DNA from: Serpula lacrymans var. lacrymans S7.9
Taxonomy: Eukaryota; Basidiomycota; Agaricomycetes; Boletales; Serpulaceae
Direction of reading: 5' to 3'
Length of the DNA stretch: 64,000 bases
Assembly (NCBI RefSeq): GCF_000218685.1
Contig: NW_006763293.1
Span: 366,720 to 430,719, forward strand
The position numbers and the translations under genes are program-made. Position 1 is the stretch's first letter. The number at the start of each line of letters is the position of its first letter. A model generated the notes under the pieces. That model saw only the letters and a program-made list of their open reading frames with translations. It was not told the DNA's origin and did no database searches. Positions 44,872-57,214 of this stretch are shown piece by piece.

Positions 44872-45530
44872 AGCCTCTGTAGCATCTCGGTATTATTTGC
44901 ATCTTTCGAGCGAGTCAGGCGTTTCGAAACAAACAATTGCATAAAACAATATCAAACAGACGAATGAACAACGTTGCATTTTGCAGAGACTGCCAACAAA
45001 AGGTGTGGAAGTCACGGTCACGTGCAGCCCTCCTCCCATGACTCAGATTCTCAGTTGAAGTCCTTAAAATAATTAGTAGCTTGAGACACCACATACCATT
45101 GGAGACTGGGAAACATACTTATGCTCCCCTCTTTCCCCAGCACGGACTAGTCTGTGAGGTTTTAATATATCGAAAGATGATATAGTTGACAGGACGAATA
45201 GTTTGTGATCGTCCACCTGTCTGCCTCGTGTTCATAGAATATGGATATCTCTATCAAGGAGAATATAGTACTTAGCCTGTAACTTGACAAAGGGGAAGCT
45301 ACCTGTGATGAAGAGTTCTTGGTCGACTTTGAGTTGGTTCATGAGTTCAGAACCAGCGAGGAATGCAAGTATTAGGTATGATCGATGGTCAGGCTTCAAT
45401 ATCGACAACACACAACCCACGCATGGGATAGGGGGAAGCAAAAATCATATTCGAAGAATTGTCTCAAGCAGCCATGTGATCACGCATTGAACTTTTAAGT
45501 AGCTGGCATTTTTTTGTCCCCAAGTATCCA
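44872..45530. other. Intergenic; nothing recognised
   Basis: Between the kinase-like pseudogene start and the 3' end of the WDR89-like gene. No family features in any frame. Confidence 0.4.
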
Positions 45531-47103
45531 CTACCGTCGCACTCGTTTGCCCAACTTCCAATATTAAGTTGATAGATGAACGACACCAGCCACACAAAAG
45601 GGAAAGAACATACCTGCTCGTCGTCCACGTTCATTCGGACGTCCCATTCCCGTTTACGGGATGAGGGACTACGGGCGCCGAGGCCCATCTCTACCTCCAT
45701 ATCGACGTCGCCTTCTTGTTTGATTTCGCTTGCCAGACCAAAGTCTTCCAGAAATGGACACGACCATAGATTTATTTTTGAATCTTCTCCTCCTGTCACG
45801 ATGACACTGTTCTGTAAACGCCCCAAAGTCAATTCAGCAAGATCGGGCGAGATTATTGAGGCTTTGGCTCACTTGCTCGTCCCATAAGAGCGATCTGACT
45901 ACGCCGACGTGACCACCCGTCCATAACCCGTGGAGAGACCATGGTGACGAAGAGTTCGACAAATCATTACTCGAAATCAGAGCAACATCACCCCTGTTGA
46001 GGAATAGTATCAATATGGCGACTTAACAGAGGACGAAACCTTCGTACTCGTTCGATCCGACGAAGACACCAAGCTGCCCATTTGAACGGTGACTGCTCAG
46101 GCAGGTGATGAGATAATCAGTTACCCATGTACGTTCTATATTGTGTATCGATGGGCCACGAATATCCTGATCCTGAAGCAGATCGAGCTTTTTAAAGTGT
46201 TAGTAAGGTCACGGAGGATTTAAAAATTGAGCAATACCTCATTTGACCAGCAACTAAATGTTTCCATGTCACTAGCAGCCCAAGCCCGGATATCTGAAGG
46301 AGACTGGATCCACCCTGCTTGAGATATGCTGCAGCCCCAGTTACCGATGCTTAACACAGCCTCGTCCTCGTCCTCCTCGTCTGCATCTGATGTGCTTATG
46401 AGGCCATCTGATGAGGCGGATAACAAAACGTTGCGAAAAGGGGAGATGTCATGTTTCGCGAAGTGAACTGCTGTGATATCGTCGGAATGGGTCGAACCGT
46501 GAGTACGAAGCGGTGCTACCGGATTACGCGGATCCCTGTATGATCGAGAGTCCAGTGAAATTTCAAGTGAATGCATGAAATGATTCTCACCAGTACAGTA
46601 TGAGCGCGTCTTCTGCTTGCAAGTCTGTTCCTGCAGCGACAGTAAGGCCATCGGACGAAACATCGCACGAGAGAAGGGCGCGCGATCTCCCTGATGTGGA
46701 CACTAAAACGAAACGAAACGTTCTTTTTTTAAGTTGTCAAAACGCACGTAGTGTAGGTGGATAAGTGTTACCACTTACTTTTGATGCTAGCTGAACCAGA
46801 GCGATGGTCCCATGCTTTGACACAACCGTCTTTGCCTGACGAGAGCAGGGTTTCATGATACGAACCGGCTAGTGCTTTTGCCGTTCTGAGGTAAGTAGTA
46901 GCTGTGCTATGGCCTGGGAGTGTGTGGATTTCTTGCAGGCTGGACTTGTCAAACAGGTGGATGGTATTTGATGGCGCTGATGCGGAGGCTGCGTATTGAT
47001 TTCCTACCGATGTCAGGGACAATACATAGCTTTGTGCTGAGAGAGAACTGGTCTTTGCAGAGGCATATATTGGCTGAAGGGAAGGTGACTCCAGCAAAGA
47101 CAT
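45531..47103 (-). CDS. WDR89: WDR89-like WD40 repeat protein
   Basis: A beta-propeller protein, probably nuclear or cytosolic; the family has no settled function. ATG 47103 opens MSLLESPSLQPIYASAKTSS. Repeats are seen in YAASASAPSNTIHLFDKSS, ETLLSSGKDGCVKAWDHRSG, LLSCDVSSDGLTVAAGTDLQ with ALILYWDPRN, ISPFRNVLLSASSDGLISTS, GHVGVVRSLLWDEQ and SVIVTGGEDSKINLWSCPF. The tail has SPSSRKREWDVRMNVDDEQ, then an intron of about 90 bp to LGKRVRR at TAG 45531, a basic end that could act in nuclear localisation. About six introns, all phase-consistent where followed. Intact. The assignment to WDR89 rests on repeat order and layout, not on a search. Confidence 0.8.
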
Positions 47104-47566
47104 GGCCAGTGATCAGTGATATGTTTTCTGGAGAGTTCACAATGTCAGAGATATCTAACGCTGGTCCATGCCAGGTCCATGGTACCCACCATGGTCCCTT
47201 GCCTAGTCCGTGGTCTGGTCCCGCTCCGTTTGGCGGGCAGCTTACATCAGCCAATAAAGCGGTTGTGATGGCCTTTCATCTTTCTCATTAAGCAGTCGTT
47301 AAGCAATCGTTAGAGTAAGTTTGCACTCTTTATTCCTTTCCATCGTCTTCGTCGTTCGTGCTTCATTGCCCGACGTTTTTCTCGTATATTCGTTTCCGGA
47401 AAACCCACACTCCTTTGGTCTACATTCGTTTCACCCGACCGGTCTGAATCACTTCACACCCGTCCCATTCGCCTTCTTTTCCGAGGTTCACAGTCCTGAG
47501 AAGCTAATCGTCGCCCAAATTACTCACCTATCGCATTCGTCTGCACCTCTGCACCTATCGTCAACA

Positions 47567-48176
47567 ATGGCTCGTCGTGGTGAGCTTTCTCTATTTCATT
47601 CTGCCAAACTTATCTCACATGTTTACTCCGATCTAGTACCCCGTATTCACCGTCTGCCTCAACGCCTCGATTACACTCTCATCCCAGCACCCCTGGGTAA
47701 GTGCACAGCCATTCAACCTTCTTTCTGCTCTCTCACATTACTCGCTTATACCAGACCTCTCTCTTCCGCTGGCTACGGAAAAGTCGGCTCTACCAGCGAT
47801 CATCGTAACACCATCTTCGCCAACTACAGAATCCGAGTACTACATTGCGTTTCTCACCCCCCCGCCAAAGCCTACTTTTCGAGAACGCATTTCTCCATAT
47901 CTTGCACAATTTCAGCCTCAGTTTCCATTCAAAGCTCGGACGGCTATCATCGTTTCTCTTCTCCTCTTCCTCATGGTTTGCCATCTTTTGGCACATCTCG
48001 CAGTCAGTCGGCCTCACCTTGACTTCTATAACTCGTCCGATGGCATCTCGTCCTTCGGAGGTGACAAACACTCGTCGGCCTCTCCTGTTTTGGGGTTCTT
48101 GGATCTTAAATCCTTTTGGGGCACGTCAGCGAGTGGCGCAAGACGCAATTTCATTATTCAGGAAGACTCATCCTAG
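47567..48176 (+). CDS. Small single-pass membrane protein, unknown
   Basis: ATG 47567 begins MARRGELSLFHSAKLISHVY. An intron (47697-47754) joins IPAPL to DLSLPLATEKSALPAIIV. Exon 2 (47755-48176) then carries FLTPPPKPTFRERISPYLAQ, a basic FKAR and one hydrophobic helix TAIIVSLLLFLMVCHLLAHL, then a Ser/Gly-rich tail ending FIIQEDSS. 183 residues. The second exon is open over 420 nt and the splice phase fits. No family recognised. The upstream region is shared with WDR89 (463 bp between start codons). Confidence 0.65.
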
Positions 48177-48778
48177 CAGATAGTTCAATGGGAGGGTTTT
48201 CTGGGTTGCTCGTACATGTTCTGAAATGTTCACAGGAGCTTTTTGTCGAGCCCAACGGGTATTTTTCCAATTCGCTACATGTTTGTCGCCAAAACTTTAT
48301 TCGCAACCTTTCTTCTCACTGCAGGGTTTTTCCAGGGTTTTTGTCCGTTGATTTACGTTTGCTCAGTATACTCGAAATTTATTTATCGCACTTGACCTGA
48401 CCTGTCTTTAAGTTTCTGATTCTCGAGGTTTGGCTTCTGTGAAGTTTTCTCGCGCCTGCACTGCATGGACTAGCCAGCAGACGAGCCTGTGACTTGATCT
48501 CATCGCACCACCAGTCTTCTTCCGAGGACTGAAGAGACGACAGACATGAAGCTTTTGATTATTGCGTTTTAATTTGTGGACGATCGGCAAGCCTTGTTCC
48601 GGTTGTGGGCATGTAAAGACCGAACCGTATGGCGCATATGATGGTTCTTGGCAAAGGCAAGTCAAAAATAACTTTCCCCACACCAGCGCACATTTAAGGG
48701 CACGGTATGTTTTCCCACTCAAACTCCTACGCGGGCAAGGTATTATCATGATAAGTGGCCGGTGCGGATGGTCCCGAC
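48177..48778. other. Intergenic; nothing recognised
   Basis: About 0.6 kb, probably 3' untranslated sequence of the small membrane protein and promoter of the mucin-like gene. No coding features. Confidence 0.4.
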
Positions 48779-50978
48779 ATGACGCCGAGTGTCATTCTTC
48801 TTCTTTCGTTGTCGTGGGTAAAGCGTTCACCCAATTGTAAGTTTTGCGCTCTCTTCCTGCGTACTCCGAATGTGCACGAGACCCTCATTGACCCGTGCCC
48901 TATTATCTGTTCAATTGCTTGCGCTGCCCGAGAACCGTATGAATGATTGCAAGTACTGATACCTTGGCTTCCAGGTTACGCATGGTACAGAAGGCGATCG
49001 ACAACGATATTCACGCGCGTTCTCAGTTGTTTATGAGTCTGCTTTCTGGCCACAGCCGCTTCCTTTGATTCCCTCGCTTGATCCACGGGTACAGTGTGGG
49101 AGGCACTACTGCCTTAAATAAACAACAGCCTATATAGTTGTGGATAACTCACTACGTGTCTTGGATGGGTCTGTCGCTCCTATGACGTTTGAGCACTTGT
49201 CCTCTGCTCTTGGCGTCTCGAGTCTTCCCAGCCATCCCATCGTTACCACTCCTTTTGCAGAAGAGTCACTGGTGATATTTCATCGCCCTCGATTACATCA
49301 GCACCTACGACCTACCTTCACATGCAGGCGAATGTATCGTCGCCGTCCTCGTCGCTGTCCACAGTGACAGCAACACTGGAGCAGCCGACGAACAACACCA
49401 GTGCAACCTTGTCGCCTTCCACAGCTAGCTCCTCCAATAGTACTCAACCGATAACGACGGCGATGACTGATGGTCGTCTGGTAACTGACCACCCTCAGTC
49501 TTCTCCTTTTTCTTCACCTACCCCTTCTTCTTTCTCCTCTCAGAGTAGCGTATCCCAATCAGTTTCTACTTCATACGGACTTGGATCAATCGACTCTCCT
49601 TTGCAGACGAAGCATCCTTCTTTACCTTCCCCCATCGTATCTTCCGCCACGACCAGTGAGAATGCGACCAGCACAAGCGATCCCCTTTTACGCACGGATC
49701 ACCCTTCAACATCTGTCGCAGAATCACCAACAGTTACCCAGGGGACAGCTACATATGCCGAAAGTTGGACATCATCTTCTCCGGGTACACCGGCAACAAC
49801 TGGAGTGTCTACAAGCAGTAGTGAAACCAGCCCCTTCGCACACCACGGCGCACCTCCCAATCCATGCGCGGAACCTTCGCCACCTCCGTTTACAAACACA
49901 CCGGCTACTAATTCAGAGACCATCAGTGCGAATGCGAGTGTTGGTGAGAGTAGTCCCACGCAGTCTTCGAGTCCCGGACCATCTGGAACAGCTACCACAG
50001 GGTAAAGCATTCGCCTCATTTTTTCTTGCTCCTTTTCCTGAACCTGTCCCTTCATCAGCTCTCTAAGCCAAACGGGTCATGGTTCCCAACCTCCTTCATC
50101 CCCTCAGCGAATCGTAGCTGTATCTTCTACCCTTATGACTATGACTACCAAAACAACCGTTTCTGGGCACACATACGAAACAACCATGACGGTGGAAAGT
50201 ATTGGCGCCGGACACCCAACGCCATCGTCTAGCGCCAGCAACCAGCCAGGGATAGGGACCGAGACTTCAGCCACCAGGTGAGCCCACTCCACCTACAATG
50301 AACCATACTTTTCATATTCAGATTATCGTACACTGCAGCTCAAACCATCTCCCCATCATCTTGGGCACGGTGCTGAGTGCGGTAGGCGTGCTCATTTTCT
50401 GTGTAGTCCTCTGTCGAATCCGCATTCGCCGGCGTGGTGGTCATTTCCGACCGCGGTCGCTCTCATTCTTACAGGCGCCACCAGCCACAATCCCGCAGGT
50501 TCAGAGCTCCCTTGCGTCGACGGAGAGTAGCAGCGATTACTCAGAGCCAATGACTCAGATATCGGGGCACGAACCAATAATTGACCCATTTGCAGACCCA
50601 CCCGACCCCCGATACCCCTCTACAGCCGACGCGCCTAGTTTATATTCCACGGACACACTTGTTTCGCAGATTCCTTTCGTGACTGATGTGCAGCTCAGCG
50701 AGCTGGAGAGTTCTTCTTCAGGTGGTAGTTCGAGTCTGATTTTTGCCCGCCCAGTATCATCCAGAGCTTCGTCGGCACAGTCCCATTACTTTTCATCTAC
50801 AGGACACTACGATATCGGCCCGTCTCCAGAGAAGTCGTTTGAAAAACCCAAAGTCAAAGATAACAAAAATACTAGTGATCGGACGCAGTTTGCGGAGTCA
50901 GGTTCGGGCACTTCGCCAATCTCTACTCTGTATGGTACACGATTGAGAGCGTTGTTAGATGAGGCGAGGAGCCGTTGA
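48779..50978 (+). CDS. Mucin-like single-pass membrane protein (5' end uncertain)
   Basis: Extracellular Ser/Thr-rich region, one transmembrane helix and a cytoplasmic tail, as in fungal cell-wall sensors or adhesion-type proteins. Secure exons: from 49138 (VDNSLRVLDGSVAPMTFEHL), joined by an intron ending near 49323 to ANVSSPSSSLSTVTATLEQP, a long S/T/P-rich stretch to about 50003; then GSQPPSSPQRIVAVSSTLMT and TVSGHTYETTMTVESIGAGH; then LPIILGTVLSAVGVLIFCVV followed by LCRIRIRRRGG and a Ser-rich tail ending LLDEARSR at TGA 50978. A probable upstream exon is 48975-49095 (THGTEGDRQRYSRAFSVVYE). ATG 48779 (MTPSVILLLSLSW) could supply the signal peptide but the joining intron would be about 157 bp. 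No ligand domain recognised. Confidence 0.62.
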
Positions 50979-51281
50979 TGTATGACCACTGCGAGAAATG
51001 GATGTACAATAATCTTCATTAGGGTGTTGAGAGCTGTGACACATATCATCCTACGGTTCCAAAACCAGTATTATTACAATCAAACAGGTGTTTGATGTTG
51101 GTATAGATAGAGCAAGGGGAAGCTTGAGGATTGTTCTAACCCGCCACCTAACAGCAATATGTAACAGTCATTCAGCGTATCGTAACGAGCCATTTGACTA
51201 GGCAACCACCCTCAAGGGGGAAAAAAACAAAGTCATAAAAAACAACAAATATAAATGTAAATGATCATGTCAAGAGGCTCA

Positions 51282-54148
51282 CTATGAGTAACGCCATTGA
51301 GAGGGAGGTGAAATCTCAAAATTGATTCCTGAACGCTGGTCATTGATATCATCGAGTGACCATGCCACAGAATGTGAGGGCGCAATAGTGAGCCCCGAAG
51401 GGATATCTCCAACATGAGGTTGTTTGGTCATTCTATCTGAGCTGCCGGTACCTGGTAACGGTGCTATTGGAGTCTCTGACTGCACTGCCAAAGGCTCAGA
51501 GAAAACGGAGGCATGCGAAAAGGGGAACAGTGGCAAGCCTACTTCGAGCGGCTGCCGCTGGCTAGTCAATCGGACGATCTCTTTCATGAGACCCTGTAGA
51601 AGTTTTTCTTGGCGAGCTGTTAACATAGTAAGCTAATGAAGAGCTGATGAAAAGAAAAAAAATCATGACCCACTTCCAATGGGCGAGCGTGACCCATAGT
51701 TGAGCATTGCCTGTCTGTAAAACCTATGAGATGATAACCTTCCTAAACCGGTTAAACACTCTACCTTAGCACATTGATTTCGCCCCATACTTCTGCTTCT
51801 CTGTCTCTATCGTTAATCTCTATAAGATGTTTACAGAACTGTACTTGTATCACTGCAGCAAGGTACCAACAAACCTAGAACATGTTCAGAGTGGCAGCAA
51901 GACTGATGCAACAAGCACACACACCACAATAGTAGGATGTAAACGCGTGATGTCCAAAGAGGTCGCGGAAAGCATATAGTAGGCCGTGAGGATGGACTGT
52001 GTCGCACTGACACAGCGATCGGTTGATGTGCGTTGCATGTCATTAAAGTCTAGGTAGGGACTGTGAAGAGTGATGGAGGCACTGAAAGAGGAATAAATGA
52101 GATTACTCGATAGATGAGTTGAACGCCATCAAGGACGACCTACGCATGTGGTATGATGTGAACCATGTACAGGTCGGTGTCGAGAGCACTCCCACTTGGT
52201 GCATCAGTAACACCGTAGTTATTCCTGTACATCTGTGGTAGATTGCCTAGAAAGTTACTGTATACAAGGTCGTCAAGTTCGCCGAAACCTTGCAGCATAT
52301 AAGGATTCTGATTCTTGCTAGGAGCCGTTGGAGCTCCCATATTACTGCGTACATTGAAATCCGTAACGCGCCCAAAGAGCATGATGGCTTTGATGAGAAG
52401 TAGGAAAGGGTCTGTGTACCTTGGGAAATGTGAGGTGAAAATATCCTCCCTGGACATGTCCTGGGGGTTACTTGGAATTGGTTGCTGTACAGATCATGAG
52501 CTCGAAGAATGACTACGAACCGTTATATATCTATACTCACCTCTGCCTCGAAGTCTTGACCACGTACGGGAAGTTCAGTCCCTAAGTCTCTCTCGTCAAT
52601 GGCATGTAACCAGCCGCCAAAAGAGACTATACGATCAAATATGATGGTCATCCACCATGTCCGCCTCCTTGATTCCAAATCTCTGAAATCTTTTGGAGGA
52701 GGTAGATACCCTCCTGAAAAGCTGTATCCTTGCGTGGAAAATGTCCCCGGATAGTTGAGGCGCAGAGGAACAGCAACGCGTGTTTGAAAACCAGCAAAAA
52801 TCCATACCTCAACCCATCGACCCTCTTGATAAAAATACCATGCAAGAAGCACACAAGCCTGCACTACTGGAAATATATCTTCTCCAGTGGCCATTGTCTT
52901 GTCGATGTACTGTCGCGTTTTACTGGCATGGAACTCTGCGAATTGGTCTTGCCGCGAACCGTCGGGCATCAGGGTCACATTCCGAGAAGACCAACGCGAC
53001 GCTGAGGCACACTAGATAAGATAAATATGTTTTATGCGCATATAGAAATGAAATTAATGAATAATTACTATGGCATGTAGTATGGCGGAATGAGGGAACG
53101 CTGGGTCCCTTGGGGGTAAGCGCATTGCTGACAAAAAGGATGAACGATGTAATATCCGCGACCCACACGGATCACTCTTGAAGAACACATCTATACTTTA
53201 GAACTCGTCAATAGGAAAGAGAAGCGAATAGAGTTTAAAACACAAACTAGTGGTCAAGAACATGAGGTTCTGGCAGATCTGGATTCCAACCTGAAAATAA
53301 CAAGTCCATGAACGAGTCTGCATTGCTTTTACTGCCGATACCGAGAACTTCTGGGCTGTTTTTCTCATTCCGGTATCCTACTTCTGGACACTCTGCAGAC
53401 GAAACACGGCCTACGTAGATGTCTGGTGAAGCTGAACTGTGAACGGGATCTGACAATTGACTGCCAGCAGGAGATAAAGAGTAGTTGCTGCTATGTAGGC
53501 TTTGATTATATGTACGATGTTGCGTGGATAGATGCTGAGGAGAAGTAGAACGTGATGCAATTGTCCGTTCTTGCAATTTTGATTTGAGTTGAACTAATGA
53601 AAAACAAACTCAGATCCAGTGTATGTTGCATATATGCGGGTGAGAATGCCACATACAAACTTCTTCCTCCAGTAGTCTAATTTTCTCCATGGGATCCGTG
53701 TCAGGTGTTAATGTTAAGCCTTCTACTGGATCGTAGATGCATTGTGGTTCTGCGGGGTGCCTAGGTTTAATTAAGTTTGGCACGGTCGCTGTGATGCAGG
53801 CTAGAGAAGTGGCCTACGCGTATCCGACAGGGGCTGGTACACTTGTTAAAGACTGCCACTGCCTTGTTTCTTTATTGGATTCAGAATCTCGACAATAATC
53901 AATCACCTTACTTTACACAGGTTCCGCAATGTGGACGAGCAGCATCGCATTTCTAGGACATAGATAAAGCCTCAGTTTGTGTACAACCGAGATACGAACC
54001 CGCTACGACTTACCAGCTTCCTCTTTCGACACGCACGACAGGCCTGAACAAGAAAAAGTTAAGAGAGATCTAAGACCTATGTAAAACCGCATACTTGATT
54101 TCTACGGAGAGCTGGACGACTTGATGGAGCTGTGGGGACCTTTGGCAT
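51282..54148 (-). CDS. Zn2Cys6 fungal transcription factor
   Basis: Nuclear binuclear zinc cluster regulator with a Fungal_trans middle domain. ATG 54148 gives MPKVPTAPSSRPALRRNQ, an intron, then ACRACRKRKLKCDAARPHCG with TCVK (split by another intron), further small exons, and PQCIYDPVEGLTLTPDTDPM with EKIRLLEEEV as the linker and coiled coil. A Ser-rich stretch follows, then RILHRSSF-type sequence, then LESRRRTWWMTIIFDRIVSF and the rest of the Fungal_trans domain. The C-terminus has EVWGEINVLRQAMLNYGSRS, then SLDDINDQRSGINFEISPPS, ending WRYS at 51282. At least ten short introns. Target genes unknown. It is not beside any obvious biosynthetic cluster. Confidence 0.85.
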
Positions 54149-54927
54149 TGTGGGGGTGGTGCGTGAGCAAGATTAAGAAAAGGTCAGCTTAGAGATTGTG
54201 CCGCTGTTGCAAGGCCAGATGGATAAAGAAAAATAAAAGGGCGGTAGGGGGATTGGAAGTGATTCCCAGGTGGTACAAGCCGTTAACGATCAGAGTGCAA
54301 CTGTCACGTATACGTAGGAAGATGCCGAGGCGTGGTGGTGAACATGGTCATGGTTGCCACACTTGTATAAGTATTGTAGCACTGGTACTACCGTGGTAAT
54401 TCTCGCTGATCTACCCCGGCGAATAGCCTCCTCGGACCCCTCTGCTCCTTTGACCCATCTCTTCTTTGCACTGCAGTGCAAAATACTGCGTACATACCGT
54501 CCTGCTGTGCTATTGACTGTAAGCAGTATTACCGTCGGCACGAATGGCAGTGTATATCCTAGTTCAGTTCATGTGGTCAAATCTCGGTGGCTGCTAATAC
54601 CGTGATCAATTCGAAACTGGCCGACACATGTCAGTATCGCGGCAATATTCAAGCGGTTGTTTGTTGCTCGTCTAATCCTACGTTTCTACCGTACTCGATG
54701 CGCAGCGCTCAACTACCGGAAAAGCTGGTATTATCGGAAGTGACTGCATGGAACTTTGTTCATGGTATAGTTATCGGACCACTCCTAATGGGGTATCGTG
54801 GGAGTACTCATTTGTTGGGGTAGCCCTTGACCGTGACCTGTACGTTATGTAGTAAGCCATTGTATAAAAATTTGGTCAACTTGTTCTCAAAGGCAACGTT
54901 CACGTTGCTTGTGTTCGTCTCGCAACC
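54149..54927. other. Divergent promoter region; nothing else recognised
   Basis: About 0.78 kb between the divergent Zn2Cys6 and ALE1 genes. Open frames are short and lack family features. Confidence 0.45.
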
Positions 54928-56915
54928 ATGGACGCACTTTTCGTTCTTTTGGCTAACGCGGTCGGTGCCTCTGTCGACCAGATAAAGGTAGGTCATCTCA
55001 AGCAAATGACAGAATAGAACAAAGCCTCACGGTTGCTCTATGTTAGCTCATTTCATGTCTCCTAGTTGCATATCCTCTTGGAAGTGTATTCATACGCATT
55101 CCATCTTCTCGGCCCAATTTAAAGCATCTCTTTAATATATGCATCACGCTTTTCTACTTCTTCCCTGTTCTCAATCTTTACTGGGGCTTTGCGCAGTTAC
55201 TTGGGAGTGTTCTAGGAACTTATATAATTGCAGCCAGTGTCCGTGGTCCTCGCATGCCATGGCTCGTATTTGCGTGAGCTTCCTTGCTTTCAACGTTTCG
55301 TGCAATTGTTTATCACTTCAGATAGCTTCGTCATGGGACATTTGACCATAAAGTAAGCATTGGGGATCAGGACTATTTTCGCAGACTAACCTATAGTATA
55401 CATAATATAAAGCCACATTATACGCGCCATCTACAACTTCAGTTACGAGACAGTCGAAATAACTGGACCTCAGATGGTTCTGACTATGAAACTCACGACA
55501 TTTGCTTGGAACGTTTGGGATGGCAGGCGAAAAGCAGAGGTATGCATAAACTACTCCAATCGACGCCACATGGGCCTGAATATATCTCTAGGACTTAGAC
55601 AAGTGGCAGTTGGAGAAACGAGTAGTCAGATACCCTACTCTTCTCGAGTTCCTTGGTTATGCGTATGTACTTTATTGCTCACCTAAATCTAACTCATTAC
55701 AACCTTTGCATAGTTTCTACTTCCCGGGTATTCTCGTTGGACCCTATCTAGATTACGCATCGTATATATCTTTGATCGACGAGACTCTGTTCACATCTGC
55801 AGAGAGCAGCAGAGTCGGTGTAATAACTCAGAAGCGTGCTGTGCCCAATGGAAGGAAGCGCGTGGCGTACCGTAAGATGGTGACTGGCCTCGCGTTTTTA
55901 GGTCTTTTCGTCGTCTTTGGCCCCTCTTTCAATTACAGTGTGGCCATCACGCCTTGGTTCGTCACCAAAGGAATCTTCTATCGGTACGCTTTGGCATTCC
56001 AACGTCATTTTGGCCGACTAACATTCGCCCATAGAATTGCTTACTTCCAGCTATGTGGACTGGTCGAGCGTTCAAAGTATTATGCAGTTTGGACACTGAC
56101 AGAGGTAAGATCTTCATCATTGTATATGATACCTATCGCGAACCGTCGTATTCATAGGGAGCCAGCATCTTAACTGGGTTGGGCTTCACGGGATATAGCC
56201 GGACCGGAGAATCGCTTTGGGAAGGGGCAGCCAACGTTAACATCCCGTTGATCGAGTTAGCGCCCAACTTCAAGGTCCTTCTGGACTCGTGGAACATGAA
56301 AACGAACGTTTGGCTTAGAGAGTGTATCTACAAACGTGTCACACCTAAAGGCAAGAAGCCCGGTTTCCGGAGCAGCATGCTTACTTTTGCCACCAGTGCT
56401 TTCTGGGTGAGTTACTCATATATCAACCCTCTGATATGCGACGGCGTGTTCGAAGTCTTACACATTGCATACAGCATGGTATTGCTAGTGGTTATTATCT
56501 TACGTTCATCTTCGGTGGATTCATAACGACTGCAGGGCGTCTTTGCCGTGCGAACTTCCGTCCCCTCGTATTGCCTCCTGCAGGCTCGCCAACGACTACT
56601 ATTAAGCGTATATATGACATCCTTGGCACGGTCGCATCGATCATGGTTTTGAACTACGTAGCAGCTCCGTTCATGTTGCTTACCTTCAGAGACTCGATGG
56701 AAGCCTGGCGGCAACTCGGCTGGTATGGTTTCTGGATGGTCGGACTTACGCTTGTCTTCTTCTATTCTGGTGGATCGAAGATCTGCAAGAACATGCAGAA
56801 GGTTGAAGGAAAGAACGCTGGAAATGGCAAGAACAGTCGACCACAAACACCTGGTCCCTATGTTGTCCCTCCCATGGACTCTGCGGTAGCTGAAGTTGAA
56901 AAAAGGTTAAATTGA
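54928..56915 (+). CDS. ALE1: Lysophospholipid acyltransferase, MBOAT family
   Basis: Endoplasmic-reticulum multi-pass enzyme that re-acylates lysophospholipids (Lands cycle). ATG 54928 opens MDALFVLLANAVGASVDQIK, then hydrophobic helices through exons with SLLVAYPLGSVFIRIPSSR-type sequence. Motifs: MGHLTINHIIRAIYN, ITGPQMVLTMKLTTFAWNVW with DGRR, RYPTLLEFLGYAF then YFPGILVGPYLDYASYISLI, DSWNMKTNVWLRECIYKRV and FATSAFWHGIASGYYLTF, which holds the catalytic-type His and is split by an intron between Trp and His. The polar tail ends AEVEKRLN at TGA 56915. About seven short introns. Domain order and motifs fit Ale1/LPCAT closely; intact. Confidence 0.92.
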
Positions 56916-57214
56916 TGCGGTTTCCCTCCGGAATAGTTTCACGATACGTAACATAGATCACATTTATACCGCAGATACGTAATTGCTATGCTACTCATCA
57001 TGATGTTCGAGCGATGTGTTAGAGCAGGCTTGCTAAGTGTTGAGAGTTGCAATGGAGGTTATAGCTTGAGGTGTTGACATTCTGAGAAAATCTAACTGCT
57101 AAGTGGTTGAGTTGGCTTTCCATTCAGGTAAAATGTGGCTGATCGCGCATTCAAAGCAAGCGTTATTGTAGCCTGCGCTGTATAGCCTATAATTCTGGCC
57201 GGTACATACATACT

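Noticed and set aside
49581..50066. 161-codon plus-strand frame in the mucin-like gene
   Set aside because: Shadow frame; the S/T-rich frame joins by splicing to the transmembrane exon.
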